A stretch of DNA of 64,000 nt, from NCBI GenBank assembly GCA_018398585.1, contig JAGTTD010000016.1, positions 26,087,212-26,151,211 of the forward strand, given 5' to 3'. This DNA is from Simmondsia chinensis (lineage: Eukaryota > Streptophyta > Magnoliopsida > Caryophyllales > Simmondsiaceae). The notes under the pieces were generated by a model. It saw only the letters and a program-made list of their open reading frames with translations, did no database searches and was not told the origin of the DNA. Positions 22,183-33,920 of this stretch are shown in pieces. Within the stretch, counting starts at the first letter, position 1. Each line of letters begins with the position of its first letter. Position numbers and translations under genes: made by a program.

Positions 22183-22415
22183 TAGATTTCTGGCCTGACT
22201 GTCCTATTCTCCTATATTCTGGGTTGTCTTGTTGCTATGTCTTACCGAGTCATATTTTAGACTCATTGTGTGCTGCTTGTTTTTTCTTGTTTTCCTGTTA
22301 GTATGGTTCTGTTGTTTTATTCCCCGTTTTTTCGGGTTAACCCATGACTCGCTTGTTCGAGTTGCCTACTCTGTACTGCTACTATGTTGCGAATTATCGG
22401 AAAAAAGGCTATGAT
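20332..22415 (+). mobile_element. L1-like LINE copy B, ORF1 and 3' UTR only
   Basis: ORF1 (RRM then DUF4283) is followed, after the ORF1 end near 22,182, by only about 230 bp of T-rich sequence ending near GCGAATTATCGGAAAAAAGG (22,387). There is no ORF2. Copy A has the same layout and related protein sequence (DSRTLAMRCIDVARVLIDT here, DSRTSAMRCVDVARVLIDT there). The ends are inferred from the coding start and the shared TATCG-A-rich 3' terminus; no TSD was found. Confidence 0.55.
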
Positions 22416-22970
22416 CAACCCAAAATCTAGTCATTGCAGTTTTCATGGCACATAGAAGTTCGATATATTTGAATTGCCGTCTTTCAATCGATTAGACATG
22501 ACTTTACTATTACAATCCACTGTATAAGATAATCAAGTTTTATTCATTTTCATCTCCAACAAATCTAATCTCAAAATTCTCCATATTAACCTCTAATGTG
22601 AAAATGGGCTCATATGACTAGTTTGGCCAAAATGTGAAAATTTTGTATTTTTCATGAGCACTTTTTTATAAAATCACTTTTGTAAAAACTATTTTTAATA
22701 GAGGTACTTCTGTTTGTAAAATTTTTAATTTTACATTTACTTATATTTTAAAGGGGAAGCCCAATTTTTCAGCTTCTACTAGAAAGCAAAAAGAACAACT
22801 TTGCTTTTATATACAGTCACAACACCTTTAAATCGTGAAAAAGTATTTTTTTTCATAACCATCTCAAAATCCTTTTTGAGTCTCAAAGTTAAAACATCCA
22901 TTTAAGAAACGTTTGAGCTATCTTTTTCTATGATAAAAAAAGAAAAGCTATCTTTTTAAGATTCCTTAGG
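22416..22970. other. AT-rich spacer
   Basis: Nothing I can support. A short GCTTCTACTAGAAAGC palindrome lies near 22,770. Confidence 0.4.
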
Positions 22971-22978
22971 GTTTGACA

Positions 22979-23920
22979 GAAGAGTGCATACGGTTAGGTT
23001 TGATGGTTTATGGTTATCAAATTGGACGAAACAGTAAAAATATTGTTTGACAGTTTTACAAGCTAAAGCAAAACCGTTTTGTCTCACAAACCAAACCGGA
23101 CCAAATCGTAATTATGGTTCGGTCCAATTCAGCTTATGGTTTTAACAACAATAGTAGAAAAATCGTTATTAACACTAATATGAACGTTATTTGATCAATA
23201 TTAAAATCATCATTAACCACAAAAACATCACAAAATGCGAAAACTTTACTTCTTTTCCTAATTCATAGTTTAAAACATGTTTATACTATATACTACATAA
23301 ACAAAAACTACAAACATTAGATAAAATAAGTATGTTAAATTCAGTAGTAACATTTTTGGATAAATTTATTAGTAACATTAGGTCTGTTAAATTTTTTGCT
23401 AAAATTATTAATGAAATATCTAGTGATTCAGTCATAGATTTGGTTAAATTGAATCAACAAGTAGATTTTACTTGCATCTAATATAATTCTGCCGTTAAAA
23501 ATTACATCCTTACCATAAGTTAAATTTGATCAAATGACTAAATTGACATAATATAAATTCTAAAGGGACTAAATTGACATAATTAAAAGTATAAGGACTA
23601 AGTTGACATAATTAGAAAAGTACAAGGACCTTTATTGTAAATAACCCTACTTATTTTTATTGGATTATCAAGTAAAATTTTGCCGCTAACATAACTTGTT
23701 ATGATTTGGATGATGTAAATAATCATTGAATTCATTAGTTCATGGTTTATGGTTTAATCTTGGTTCTCAACCAAAACCTAAACTGTAAATCCTAATAACC
23801 AAAGTTTTATAAACCAAATCATAATTTTTCAAACCATAAACCAAATCAACCAAATCAAACTGTAATTTACGGTTTGGTCCAATTTAGATTACAGTACAAA
23901 CCGTTTTTTGCGTACCCCTA
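22979..23920. mobile_element. hAT-type non-autonomous transposon
   Basis: A perfect 8-bp direct repeat GTTTGACA flanks it (22,971-22,978 and 23,921-23,928). The right end reads TTTTGCGTACCCCTA. The left end is a decayed complement (GAAGAGTGCATACGG against TAGGGGTACGC). Both subterminal zones are full of AACCAAACC/GGTTTGGTT motifs (23,075-23,140 and 23,740-23,900). The interior has no transposase. Confidence 0.75.
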
Positions 23921-23999
23921 GTTTGACATGACCGTCCAAGCAACTGCTTCGAGCCTCAAAATTTTAAGAGCCCAATATTTAAAATTGGTTAATAATAAT

Positions 24000-24463
24000 T
24001 GTTAGGGTATGTCTCAAATTTGGAGTATTTATTGGTGTTTTATTTAGGGGCCGTACGCTGTGTGTGTGCCGATCGATTGGGGAGCTCTCTATCAAATTCT
24101 GAGACTCTACTGCAGAACGGGTGCCGATCGATCGGGAACTGGCGATCGATCAGGGTCCTAATTTTCACGGGATTATAAATACCGCACGAGCGTTTCGCTT
24201 TTGGGTTTCCAAACAAAGTGAGGTCACCGTCATCCTTGCTTAAGAGAGAGAGAGAGAGAGAAGAGTTTATGTATTTGTTCTCTTCTTGATTCATTAATAA
24301 TAAAAGCTCCAATCTTCGCCAGTGGTTTTCTCCTCTTTTGATTGTAAAGGGGTTTCCACGTAAATACTTGGGTCATTTGCTTCTTTTCTCTTTTAGTCCA
24401 TTTACTTCTCGTATTGTCGTGGTATTTGATTCGATTGCATACTGAGAATATAGTTTTTCGACA
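24000..24463 (+). repeat. Copia B 5' LTR
   Basis: LTR with TG...CA ends. Three copies of a GATCGATC-centred palindrome lie at 24,067-24,156. They are followed by a TATA box (GATTATAAATACC, about 24,172) and a GA microsatellite (24,244-24,264). The palindromes therefore occupy the U3 promoter region. A TRIM-like right end is absent. Confidence 0.85.
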
Positions 24464-24465
24464 AA

Positions 24466-24480
24466 TTGGTATCAGAGCCT
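24466..24480 (+). promoter_or_regulatory. Primer-binding site of Copia B
   Basis: TTGGTATCAGAGCC complements the 3' end of initiator tRNA-Met and sits 2 bp after the LTR. It is the best-preserved primer site of this family in the window. Confidence 0.85.
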
Positions 24481-24499
24481 GGTTATTCGAATTGGTACA

Positions 24500-25305
24500 A
24501 TGGCATCAGGAATTAAGACCGAGGTAGAGAAGTTCGGAGGTCAAGGAAGCTTTAGCTTATGGCAAGTCTGTATGAAATGATTCTTGACTCAAAATGGCTT
24601 GAAGAAAGCATTAGAGGGGAAAGAGAAGAAACCCGAGACTATGACTGAGGCACAGTGGGAAGAGTTAGATGATAAGGCTCTCACGGCGATACAGATGTGT
24701 TTAGTAGATGATGTTTTGATAGAGGTCTCGGATATGAAAACCGCAAAGGAGTTATGGGAGAAATTACTAGACATGTTTTGCCACAAGTCAGTCTCCAACA
24801 AACTCGCAGTGAGGCATTGGTTATTCACTTTCCGTATGACAAAAGGTACATCTCTTAAAAAACCATCTTAGCGAGTTTACTTCTATCATAAAAGACTTAA
24901 TGGAATTGGATGATGTCCCTAAGGACGAGGACCAAGCTATGTTGGTACTGTGTTCACTCTTTAATTCGTAGAAGGGCTTTGTGGAAAGCATGATATACAG
25001 GGGTAGGCCGACCATTACTGTTGATGAGGTGAAAAGAAACCTTGTGAGTAATGAACGGGTAGATAGGGAGTTATCTGACTCGGTGAATGACTCAGGTAGT
25101 GGTTTGCATATGAGAGGTAGATCAGAACATAGGAGATCTGATGGTGGGAAAAAGTCTAAGTCTAAATCTAGACATAAGAACCTGTCATGCCATTACTGTC
25201 ACAAGAAAGGGCACATAAAGAAGAACTGTTACAAGTATAAATATAAATTGAAAGAAGGTAATATGGGTGACCAGGCCAAAGATAAGTCCACTAGGCTAGT
25301 GTTGT
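24500..25305 (+). pseudogene. Copia B gag (broken)
   Basis: The start ATG at 24,500 gives MASGIKTEVEKFGGQGSFSL, stopped by TGA after 26 codons (about 24,578). The next frame (24,584-24,871) holds the retrotran_gag region (NGLKKALEGKEKKPE, ALTAIQMCLVDDVL). A shift follows, then 24,981-25,307 carries a basic region and an intact zinc knuckle CHYCHKKGHIKKNC (CX2CX4HX4C). At least three disabling changes. Confidence 0.85.
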
Positions 25306-25315
25306 AGAGGATAAT

Positions 25316-26512
25316 AGTGATGGGGAGTTTCTTTTAGTTGCCGATTCTCAGTCCAGGTCCAAGGATAAGTGGGTCATGGATTCGGGTTTGTTCATATCAC
25401 GTTAGTTCAAATAGAGATTGATTTTCCACATATAAGTCTATACAGGATAGAGTTGTCTTGATGGGTAACGATGCTGCTTGTAAGGTAGCGGGGATTGGGA
25501 CAATTCGTGTGAGGATGTTTGATGGGGCTATTAGAACTTTAAGTGATGTACGTCATGTCCCGGAGTTGAAGAAAAACTTGATTTCTCTAGGTACTCTTGA
25601 GTCTAGCGGGTACAAGTACACTGCTGACGGTGGAGTCATGCGGGTCAGTAAAGCTGCTTTAGTTGTGATGAAAGGGAAAAGGGTAGGTACTTTGTATGAG
25701 CTTGCAGGTACTACCGTGGCAGGTTCAGTTGCTGTTTTCACATCTACTATGACAGATGCAGAGATCACGAGACTGTGGCACATGAGATTAGGTTACATTG
25801 GTGCTAAGGCGTTGTCTGAGTTGAGTAAAAGGGGACTGTTTTGTGGTCAATCAACAGGACTGATGGATTTCTGTGAGCACTGTGTGTATGGGAAGCAGAA
25901 AAGAGTCAACTTCAAGCCAGCAGTGCATCAGACAAAGGGAACGTTAGATTATATACATTCTGATTTGTGGGGACCTTCCAGAGTGGCTTCTAAAGGTGGC
26001 TCTAGGTTTCTTCTAACGTTTACTGATGATTATTCACGTAAAGTTTGGGTCTATTTTATGAAGCAGAAAAACGAAATGTATGATGTTTTCAAGAAATGGA
26101 AGATTCTACTTGAAAAACAGACAGGGAAGCTGATAAAAAGGTTGAGGACTGATAATGGTCTTGAGTTTGTTGAAAGTGACTTCACTTGATTTTGTGAAGA
26201 TCAGGGTATAGTCAGACACAGGACATGTACAGGTCGACCTCAGCAAAATGTAGTGGCTGAAAGATTAAATAGGACGTTACTTGAGAAGGCTCGATGTATG
26301 CTTTCAAATGCGGGCTTGAAAAGAGAATGGTGGGCAGAAGCAGTTAGCATGGCTTGCTATCTTGTGAACAAGACACCGCATTCTTCATTGCAGATGAAGA
26401 CACTTGAAGAGGTATAGTCTGGTTCTACTTCTGATTATTCTCAGATTAAAGTATTTGGTTGACCTGCATATGCTTATGTTAATGATGGAAAGCCGGAGCC
26501 TAAGGCCAAGAA
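25316..26512 (+). pseudogene. Copia B protease and integrase (truncated)
   Basis: The protease active site MDSG is at about 25,376, followed by a frameshift. From 25,458 to 26,189 one frame reads through the GAG-pre-integrase domain (LWHMRLGYIGAKALSELSKR, zinc ligands CEHCVYGK) and the integrase core. The first Asp (HSDLWGP) and second Asp (RTDNGLEF) are present. A TGA at 26,187 interrupts before the Glu (VVAERLNRT, about 26,255). The sequence then ends at about 26,512. Confidence 0.87.
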
Positions 26513-26519
26513 ATAATTG

Positions 26520-26521
26520 AG

Positions 26522-26552
<31 letters not shown>
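26520..26552. repeat. (TA)n microsatellite
   Basis: A short run of alternating TA directly right of the Copia B breakpoint. Confidence 0.9.
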
Positions 26553-26553
<1 letters not shown>

Positions 26554-26960
26554 GAAGGACTCCATTTGTAATACATGGTTGAAGCCTCAAAATTGTCAGA
26601 ACCGACCCTATGATTCATGCTCTCATATTAAAGCCTTAAAACCCCAAGAGACACCAAACCAAAGCCCTGTATGGCAACAATCCCAAAGCAATGATACAAC
26701 TATATTGTTGATGATAGGTTGGCATACCGACACATCGAAAGAGCATGTGATCTAGCCATAGAGAGAATGCGCTTCTCGTGAGAGCTTGGCTTAATATTAG
26801 CATTTACATGGTCTTGGTATCAAGCATAGACAGAAAATATTCCAAAAAAGAGCTCACATTCGTAATATATTTCAAAGCAATCGCTCAGAAATAATGTTGT
26901 CACAATTAACAATGAGACTGAATACAAAGCGGAACAACAAAGTAAGATACAATTTGGTCA
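26553..26960. other. Unassigned sequence between Copia B and a SMART element
   Basis: A 67-codon frame opens here (26,552-26,755) with ordinary composition (CNTWLKPQNCQNRPYDSC). I do not recognise a family. It has no neighbour frame that would continue it, so it may be a decayed exon or chance. Confidence 0.3.
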
Positions 26961-26963
26961 AAA

Positions 26964-27295
26964 ATTTTATGTTAGAGTATAAAAACAAACTTTTATGTTA
27001 GAGTATAAAAACAAACTTGAACCTTCTTTCATCTGCTTAAATTTTTGGGACAGTTGATTTTGATACATGGTGTTACAGCTTTGTTGTGAAGAAGTCACGT
27101 GTTCAAGTCCAAACAGCCTCCACGTTCAATACTAATAATGATTTTAGCACAAAGTATGAAGTTCGCTTGTACAATATTCATGCTTCAAGGCCAATGAACA
27201 TTAGCATGAGGGGGCAAGTTAGAGTATAAAACCAATCATGAATCTTCATCCATCAATTTTATTTTTTTAGACAGTTGGGCATGTGACACGCACGC
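26964..27295 (+). mobile_element. SMART-type element
   Basis: Two short repeats, about 26,993-27,065 (TGTTAGAGTATAAAAACAAA) and about 27,217-27,290 (GTTAGAGTATAAAACCAATC), flank 150 bp of non-coding sequence. A purine tract GCATGAGGGGGCAAG (27,203) just left of the second repeat looks like a polypurine tract. The start of the first repeat is duplicated in tandem (26,964-26,989 and 26,990-27,015, unit of 26 bp). The primer site is not clear. Confidence 0.5.
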
Positions 27296-27429
27296 TTGTA
27301 GCATACCTAATTAGATGATCATTATAGGCTGATAGATTTTGCAATAATTTTGTATCTTGTGTTAGATTACATAAGCCAAACGACCATTTTTGGTGAATAA
27401 TAATCACTAATCATCATTATTAAATAGAA

Positions 27430-27700
27430 CTGACTCAAATTTTTTTTTTTACTGACCCAATGATCTGAGCCATTTGACCCGTAACCCAACACAAATTTAA
27501 CCCAAAAAATTTAAAATTTGTTGGGTCCGGAACTTAAAAATGAACCGATTCGAATTTAGCACGACTTGAACTTAACCCAACCCGAATTAGAACTGATCCA
27601 AGCTTGACCTGATTCGTGATGACCAAAGACTCGAACAAGACCTGTCCTATAACCTGAAATGACCCAAATAAAAATCCTTGTTATCATAAAATCTAAATAA
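27430..27700. repeat. Degenerate ACCCGA/GACCTGA-rich tract
   Basis: Many near-repeats of AACCCAA, ACCTGA and ACCCGA type occur. A similar tract lies at 35,600-35,820. Such tracts often are subterminal arrays of plant DNA transposons, but no ends were found. Confidence 0.35.
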
Positions 27701-27864
27701 TAAGCTCATTATCTATCTATTATTTTAACAACAAGTCTTCCCCGCTCCCTAAACAAAGGATTGCTCAATCCCTTCAAATCTCATCAACACACAAAAACGG
27801 GGCCGTTTTAGACACCACCAAGTGCGGTTTCCCAACCCCCTAACTCTTTTTGTTTTTTCTTCCT

Positions 27865-29394
27865 AGTTGATTTTCTACTTCAGCTTTGTATTTCAAAAAC
27901 ATTTCTTCTGCTTCATCTTTAGTACTTATGAAGTATACCATAGAGTATCTAGAGTAATCATCTATAAAGGTCATGTAATATCTTTTTTCACCTCTACTCA
28001 TTCGGCTTTTAAAGTCTCATAAGTCACTGTGAACTAGCTTAAGGAGTTCAGATTGTCTCTCAATTGACTTAAAGGGTTTTTTAGTATGTTTAGCTTCTAC
28101 ACATACTTCACATTTACGAAAATTGGTATTACTAAAGTTAGGAATCATGTTTATTTTCTTAAGTCGTTTAATTGACTCAATATTTAAGTGTCCTAAGCGA
28201 GCACGCCATAATTCAAGAGATTCACCAAGATAAGCAGAAGAGGTACCACCATTGGTATTAATGCAAATAGAGTCAAAGAACAAATAGACCATCATTACAA
28301 AATTTCTTGCCCACAAATTTGCAATTTCTAGTTAGGACTTATTTGTCTGAGTCAAAGGAAAATTTTAAACCAGCTTTTATTAAAAGACTACCCGAAATCA
28401 TATCCCTAAGCATTTCAGACACATGCAGAATATTTATTAAAGTAAGAAAATTTTCAGAAATCTTCTCTTTTTCAAGGATAGGTGCTGCTACAGAATTGTC
28501 CATGTAGACTACCACCCCATCTGTCACTTTCTGGTATTCCTAGAACATACTTCGGTTTGTGCAGATATGCATAGTAGCTCCGGTGTCCACTATCCATTCA
28601 GTCATATTGTTCACCAGGTTCATCTCTAAAACAATAGCTATAGTGTTCTCTGTCTCAACAAGGTGGGCTTTCTGCTTCAGGTCCTTAGGTTGATTCTTTT
28701 CGCTTCTACAATCTTTGACCATTTGTCCACGTTTTCTGCAATGGTAACAATCTCCTTGAAATTTGTTGTTTGAGTTTTGAATCTTTTCACCAGGTTTGAA
28801 GTTTGAATGATGCTATCTTCCTTTATTCTTAAACCTGTTAGATCCACTAGGCCTAACTTCTACAATATTTGCTTTAGAAAGATCGAAGTGAGAGTACCCC
28901 CTGTTTTTAAGCCTATTTTCTTCTTAAATTTTCAAGTGACTTACTAACTCCTCTAATGTCATGTCTTTTTTCTTATGCATAAGCAGATTTCTATAATCCT
29001 TCCAAGAAGGTGAAAGTTTTTCAATCAAAACATATGCTTGTGTAATATAACAGATTTTAAGGCCTTCCGATAAAAGAGTAGTTACTATATTTTTCATATT
29101 TATGTTCTTGATCAATTATTGGTTTATTTTCCACAAATTTGAAATTTAGTTTCTTACTAACTGCATATTTTTAGTCCCTACATTATCACCCCCATATTTT
29201 TTCTAAAGGGAGTCCCAAATCTCTTTTGATGAGTCTAATTTTACATAAATATCAAAGAGCCTATCACTTATGTAATGCAGCAAATTACCCCTTCTTGTTC
29301 GGTTATCTGCAGTGAATTTTTCTTCAGATGACTTTTTTTCATTTTTGCCCTCAGGTACCTTTTTTACATAAAGTATATAATCGATATTTGACTT
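27865..29394 (-). pseudogene. Copia C-prime gag, protease and integrase remainder
   Basis: Gag pieces are at 29,418-29,203 and 29,115-28,924 (LLMHKKKDMTLEELVSHLKI). The zinc knuckle near 28,715-28,755 reads CYHCRKRGQMVKDC, with the His replaced by Gln. The protease has an intact EWIVDTGATMHICTN (about 28,570-28,600). The pre-integrase domain ELWRARLGHLN, with CEVCVEAKHTKKPF, spans 28,230-28,060. The first integrase Asp (LVHSDL) is present at about 28,020. The core continues with TFIDDYSRY and ends at about 27,865. Confidence 0.8.
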
Positions 29395-29858
29395 TGTGTG
29401 GAAAAGTGGAAATCCCAAGTACTAAATTCGAATCAAATACCACGACAATCAAGATGTAAAATAGACTAAAGAGAATCAAACACAAGAACACAGCAATTTA
29501 CGTGGAAACTCCTCTACAATAGAGAGGGGAGAAAACTGCGGGGGAAGATTGGAGCTTTTATTAGTGAATCGAAAAGGAAGAATTACAATCACTCCTTTTC
29601 TCTCTCTCTCTCTCTCTTTTATTTGGTGTGGCGCCGCAAGGGAAAATCTCTCAAAAGAAATTAGATACTTTTTGATGTAACCATACGTCTCTATTTATAC
29701 ATGCGTGAAAACATGGCTCCCGATCGATCAGTGAGCTCTCTGCAAGCGGGATCGATTTACGTAACATTCCCGATCAATCGGGCTCTTCTGCCGATCGATC
29801 GGCGGACTCTCGGATTGCCTCCACTTAAAATTTAGGAATTTGAGGCATAAACCTAACA
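29395..29858 (-). repeat. Copia C 3' LTR
   Basis: 464-bp LTR (minus TGTTAGG...CACA). GATCGATC-type palindromes lie at 29,717-29,806, a TATA motif (TATAAATAGAG on minus) near 29,697, and a TC run at 29,596-29,617. Confidence 0.9.
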
Positions 29859-29886
29859 AATCTCCACCTTGACTCAAATTCGATAA

Positions 29887-31501
29887 CTAAAATAAAATAT
29901 CTCCACCTTCTCCAATAACACCCCCACACCGGGGTCGACAAACTGAAACTGTAAGTCCAACTAAATTCGAGCAACGCTCGAATTTCCTGCCGGGAAGAAC
30001 TTTAGTAAACATATCTGCTGGATTATCTTCAGTACCAATCTTCTTGCACTCCATCTTCGGCTCATCAATCAGATCACTAATAAAATGATACTTGACATCA
30101 ATGTACTTCGTTTTGTAGTGATGCGTCATCTGATCTTTAGCTAGGTGAATCACTGACTAGCTATCATAGTAAACTCCACTAGTACCTTGAACAACACTGA
30201 TCTCACTAATCAAACCTCTCAAACAAAAAACTACCTTAAACGCTTCTGTAACTGCCATATACTCGGCCTCGGTAGTCGATTGTGCAGTAACTGATTGTAG
30301 ACAAGCTCTCCCACTGATAGCACTGTCCACCATAGTCTGAGTCAACATACCCTACTAAACCGCATTTACCCTTCCCAAATTCCAAACAAACATCCGAAGT
30401 GCCATGTAAGTACCTGAGAATCCATCTGATAGCATGCCAATGCTCCTTTCCTGGATTCGCCATGTATCTACTCACTTTGCTCATAGCATAAGCAATATCT
30501 GGACGGGTACATACCATAGCATACATAATACTATCAACAACAATAGAATAAGGGACATGTGATATGTACCTGACATCCTCCTCAGTCTGAGGCGAATCCA
30601 ATGCTGAAAGCCTGAAATGAGCTGCTAAGAGATTGGTAACTAGTTTAGCATCCTTCATGTGAAATCGGTCCAGAACCTTCTCAATGTACTTCTCCTGAGA
30701 CAAGTGAAACTTTCCAGCTTTTCGGTTTCTACTGATTTCCATGCCAAGAATCTTCTTAGCTGCTCCTAAGTCCTTCATCTCGAACTCGCTTTTCAACATT
30801 GCTTTCAAATCATCAATATCTATCATGTCTTTAGCTGCAATTAATATACCATCGACGTATAATAGAAGGTAAAGAAAAGAACCTGAATATGTCTTCCTAA
30901 AGTACACACAACTGTCATACTTGCTTCTGAAGAACCCGGGACTGATCATAAACTGATCAAACCTTTTATACCACTATTTTTGCGATTACTTCAAACCATA
31001 TAAAGATTTTTTCAATCAACAAACATGATCTTCCTTACCCTCAACAATGAAGCCTTCAGGTTGATGCATGTAAATACTCTCCTCTAGCTCACCATGCAAA
31101 AATGCAGTTTTCACATCTAACTACCCAAGTTCTAAATCATGCATATCTACTAAAGCAAGTATCGCTCGTATAGAACAATGTCTAACAACAGGTGAGAAAA
31201 TGTCATGAAAATAAACACCGTGTACCTGACTGTAGCCTTTATCTACTAACTGAGCCTTGTACCTTGCATCTTCCACTCCATGAGTGCCTTCTTTTCGTTT
31301 GAAGACACATTTGCACCCAATGACTCTTTTTCCTGTTTGAGGCTTGACTAGCTGCCAAGTCTGGTTCTTCTTCAAAGACTCCATCTCTTCATGTATGGTC
31401 ATAAGCCACTTATCTGAGTCAGATCTCGATACAATCTTTGAATGTGAAGACGGTCCACTATCTTCCACTATTTCAGCTGTAGTAAGGGCATAGGCTATCA
31501 T
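29887..31501 (-). pseudogene. Copia C reverse transcriptase and RNase H (broken)
   Basis: The RT N-terminal region (EEMESLKKNQTWQLVKPQTG) lies at 31,501-31,121. Motif A (LDVKTAFLHG) follows at about 31,100. The catalytic box reads YVDG instead of YVDD at 30,848-30,859, so one metal-binding Asp is gone. The connection and RNase H (TRPDIAYAMSKVSRYMANPG, SAQSTTEAEYMAVTEA) run to 30,157. The end NPADMFTKVLPGRKFERC is at about 30,020-29,960. At least three stops or shifts. Confidence 0.88.
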
Positions 31502-31654
31502 CTCCTAATACCCATATCTTTGTGGCGGCCTAATATGTCTTCTCTGCCTACCACCTGCAATTGTATGCTACCCGACCGGCTGACCTGCTTCTGTTTCGTC
31601 AATCTCATCAGAAATCTGTATTGGAGGTGCCTGCATACTCTCAAACTGAACTAC

Positions 31655-32995
31655 CTACTGCTGATCTGAACGTTCTGATTGTATCTGACTATCATCAGGT
31701 TTCTGTGCCTGAACTGATTCACTAACTAAGGTGGGCGTGTGTGGCGGATGAAGTAGAGCAGACTCATCGAATGTGACATCTCTACTAGTTAGAAATTTAT
31801 GAGATTTTGCATCCCATAAACGATATCCCTTCACACCTGACGTATAACCAAGAAAGATACACTTCTTGGCCCTAGGCTTTAGCTTTCCATCATTAACATA
31901 AGCATAAGCAGGACAACCAAATATCTTCAAATAAGAATAATCAGCAGGAGAACCAGACCATACCTCTTCTAGAATCTTCAACTGAAGCGATGAATGTGGA
32001 GATCGATTCACTAGGTAACAAGCCATGTTAACTGCCTTTGCCCACCATTCTCTCCCTAATCCTGCATTTGAAAGCATACACCGTGCCTTCTCCAGTAACG
32101 TCCTATTCATTCTTTCTGCCACTCCGTTCTGTTGAGGTCGACCTGTACAAGTCCTGTGTCTGACAATGCCTTGGTTCTCACAGAATTTGAGGAAATCACC
32201 CTCAACAAACTCAAGACCATTATCTGTCATCAACCTCTTTATTTGTTCCCTGTTTGTTTTTCAAGCAGTGTCTTCCACTTCTTGAAGACTTCATAAACTT
32301 CATTTTTCTGCTTAAGAAAATAGACCCAAAATTTACGTGAATAATCATCAATGAACGTTTGTAAGTACCTAGAACCTCCTTTGGAAGCGACTCTGGAAGG
32401 TCCCCACAAATCTGAATGTATATAGTCCAACGTTCCTTTAGTCTGATGCACTGCCTACTTGAAGCTGACTCTCTTCTACTTCCCATATACACAGTGCTCA
32501 CAGAAAATCACCAGTCTAGTTGACTGACCACATAACAAGCCCCTCTTTCTCAACTCTGACAGCCCCTTATCACTCCTATGACCCAGTCTCATGTGCCACA
32601 TCTTAGTTATCTCTGTATCTGTCATAGACGATGTAGAAACAGCCATTGACCTTGTCACGGTAGAACCTACAAGCTCATACAAGATTCCTACCCTTCTACC
32701 CTTTGTCACAATCAATGCACCTTACTGACCCTTATAGCTCCACCTTTAGCTGTGTACTTGTATCCATTGGACTCAAGGATACCTAGAGAGATAAGGTTTT
32801 TTTTCAAATCTGAAACATGTCTCACGTTGCTCAGTGTCCTGATAGTGCCATCAAACATCTTCACACGAACAGTTCCATTGCCCATCACCTTACACGCGGC
32901 ATCGTTGCCCATCAAGACTACCCGGCCCTGAATTGACTTATAAGTGGCGAACTAGTCTCTGTTAGGACAAACATTGTAAGAACAGCCCGAATTCA
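31655..32995 (-). pseudogene. Copia C protease and integrase (broken)
   Basis: The protease active site near 32,975-32,995 reads WLMNSGCSYNVCPN: the catalytic Asp is Asn. The pre-integrase domain (MWHMRLGHRSDKGLSELRKR, CEHCVYGK) spans 32,715-32,476. The integrase core has HSDLWGP (32,451-32,239), TDNGLEF at about 32,225 and NGVAERMNRT (Glu) at about 32,120, so the DDE triad is present but split over frames. The C-terminal part (GYTSGVKGYRLWD) and the linker with DVTFDESALLHPP follow to 31,655. Confidence 0.87.
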
Positions 32996-33139
32996 TGAGC
33001 CACTTATCTCTGGACCTAGTCTGTGACTCAGTTACTAGTAGGACAACAACATCTCCCTCATCTTCAACTACACTGGCCTCAGCGGACTTATGGTCATTCC
33101 TATTATCATCTTTCTACTTATTCTCAAGCCTATAATAGT

Positions 33140-33883
33140 TTTTCTTTATGTGCCCCTTCTTGTGACAAAAGTTACACGACAGGTTCTTATGTTTAGGTTT
33201 AGACCTAGACTTCTTTCCACCTTCAGACCCTCTAGTCTCAGTCCTACCTCTCACAAACAACCATTACCAGAGTTATTCCCAGAGTCAAACAATTCTCTAT
33301 CAACTCTCTCTTTACTTACTAGATTTCTTTTAAAACTTACTAGATTTCTTTTAACTTCATCAATTGTGATAGTTCGTCTACCACTATATATCATACTTTG
33401 TACAAAACCTTTGTAAGAATTAGAGAGTGAACACAACAATATCATGGCCTGATCTTCGTCCTTAGGGGTGTTATCCAATTCTTTTAATTCTTAAATTATA
33501 GAATTAAATTCACTAAAATGGTTTTTAAGCGATGTACCTTCCTTCATGTGAGACGTGAATAACCGGTGCTTTACTGCGAGTTTATTGGAGACCGATTTGT
33601 GATAAAACATCTCTTGCAACTTTTCCCACAACTCCTTGGCAGTTTTCATCTCCAAGACTTCTGTCAGTACATCATCTACTAAACACATATGTATCGTCGT
33701 GAGAGCCTTATCATCCAATTCTTCCAACTGTGCCTCTGTCATGTTATCCGGTTTCTTCTCTTTTCCATCCAGTGCTTTCTTCAAGCCATTCTGGGACAGG
33801 AGTCCTTTAACATGGACTTGCCACAAACTGAAGCTTCGTTGACCTCCGAACTTCTCTACCTCAGATTTGATTGCCAACGTCAT
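33140..33883 (-). pseudogene. Copia C gag (broken)
   Basis: The start Met at 33,883 reads MTLAIKSEVEKFGGQRSFSL and the frame is open to 33,491. It resumes in another frame (33,478-33,251, KDEDQAMILLCSLSNSYKGF). The zinc knuckle near 33,145-33,185 reads CNFCHKKGHIKKNY, so the last Cys of CX2CX4HX4C is Tyr. Confidence 0.85.
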
Positions 33884-33920
33884 TATACCAACTCGAACAA
33901 CAAGAAATATGATACCAATT

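Larger units (their letters stand above)
24000..26512 (+). mobile_element. Copia B, Tnt1/Tork-like LTR retrotransposon, 3'-truncated
   Basis: A 464-bp 5' LTR (24,000-24,463, TGTTAGGG...TCGACA) is followed by a good tRNA-iMet primer site at 24,466, then gag, protease and integrase in the plus strand. Homology stops at about 26,512 in the C-terminal part of integrase (AYVNDGKPEPKAKK), next to a (TA)n tract. RT, RNase H and the 3' LTR are missing. The gag start EVEKFGGQGSFSLWQV is nearly the same in Copia C and E, so the three are one family. Confidence 0.88.

Noticed and set aside
24466..24480. Initiator tRNA gene fragments
   Set aside because: TGGTATCAGAGC occurrences are primer-binding sites beside LTRs, not tRNA genes.
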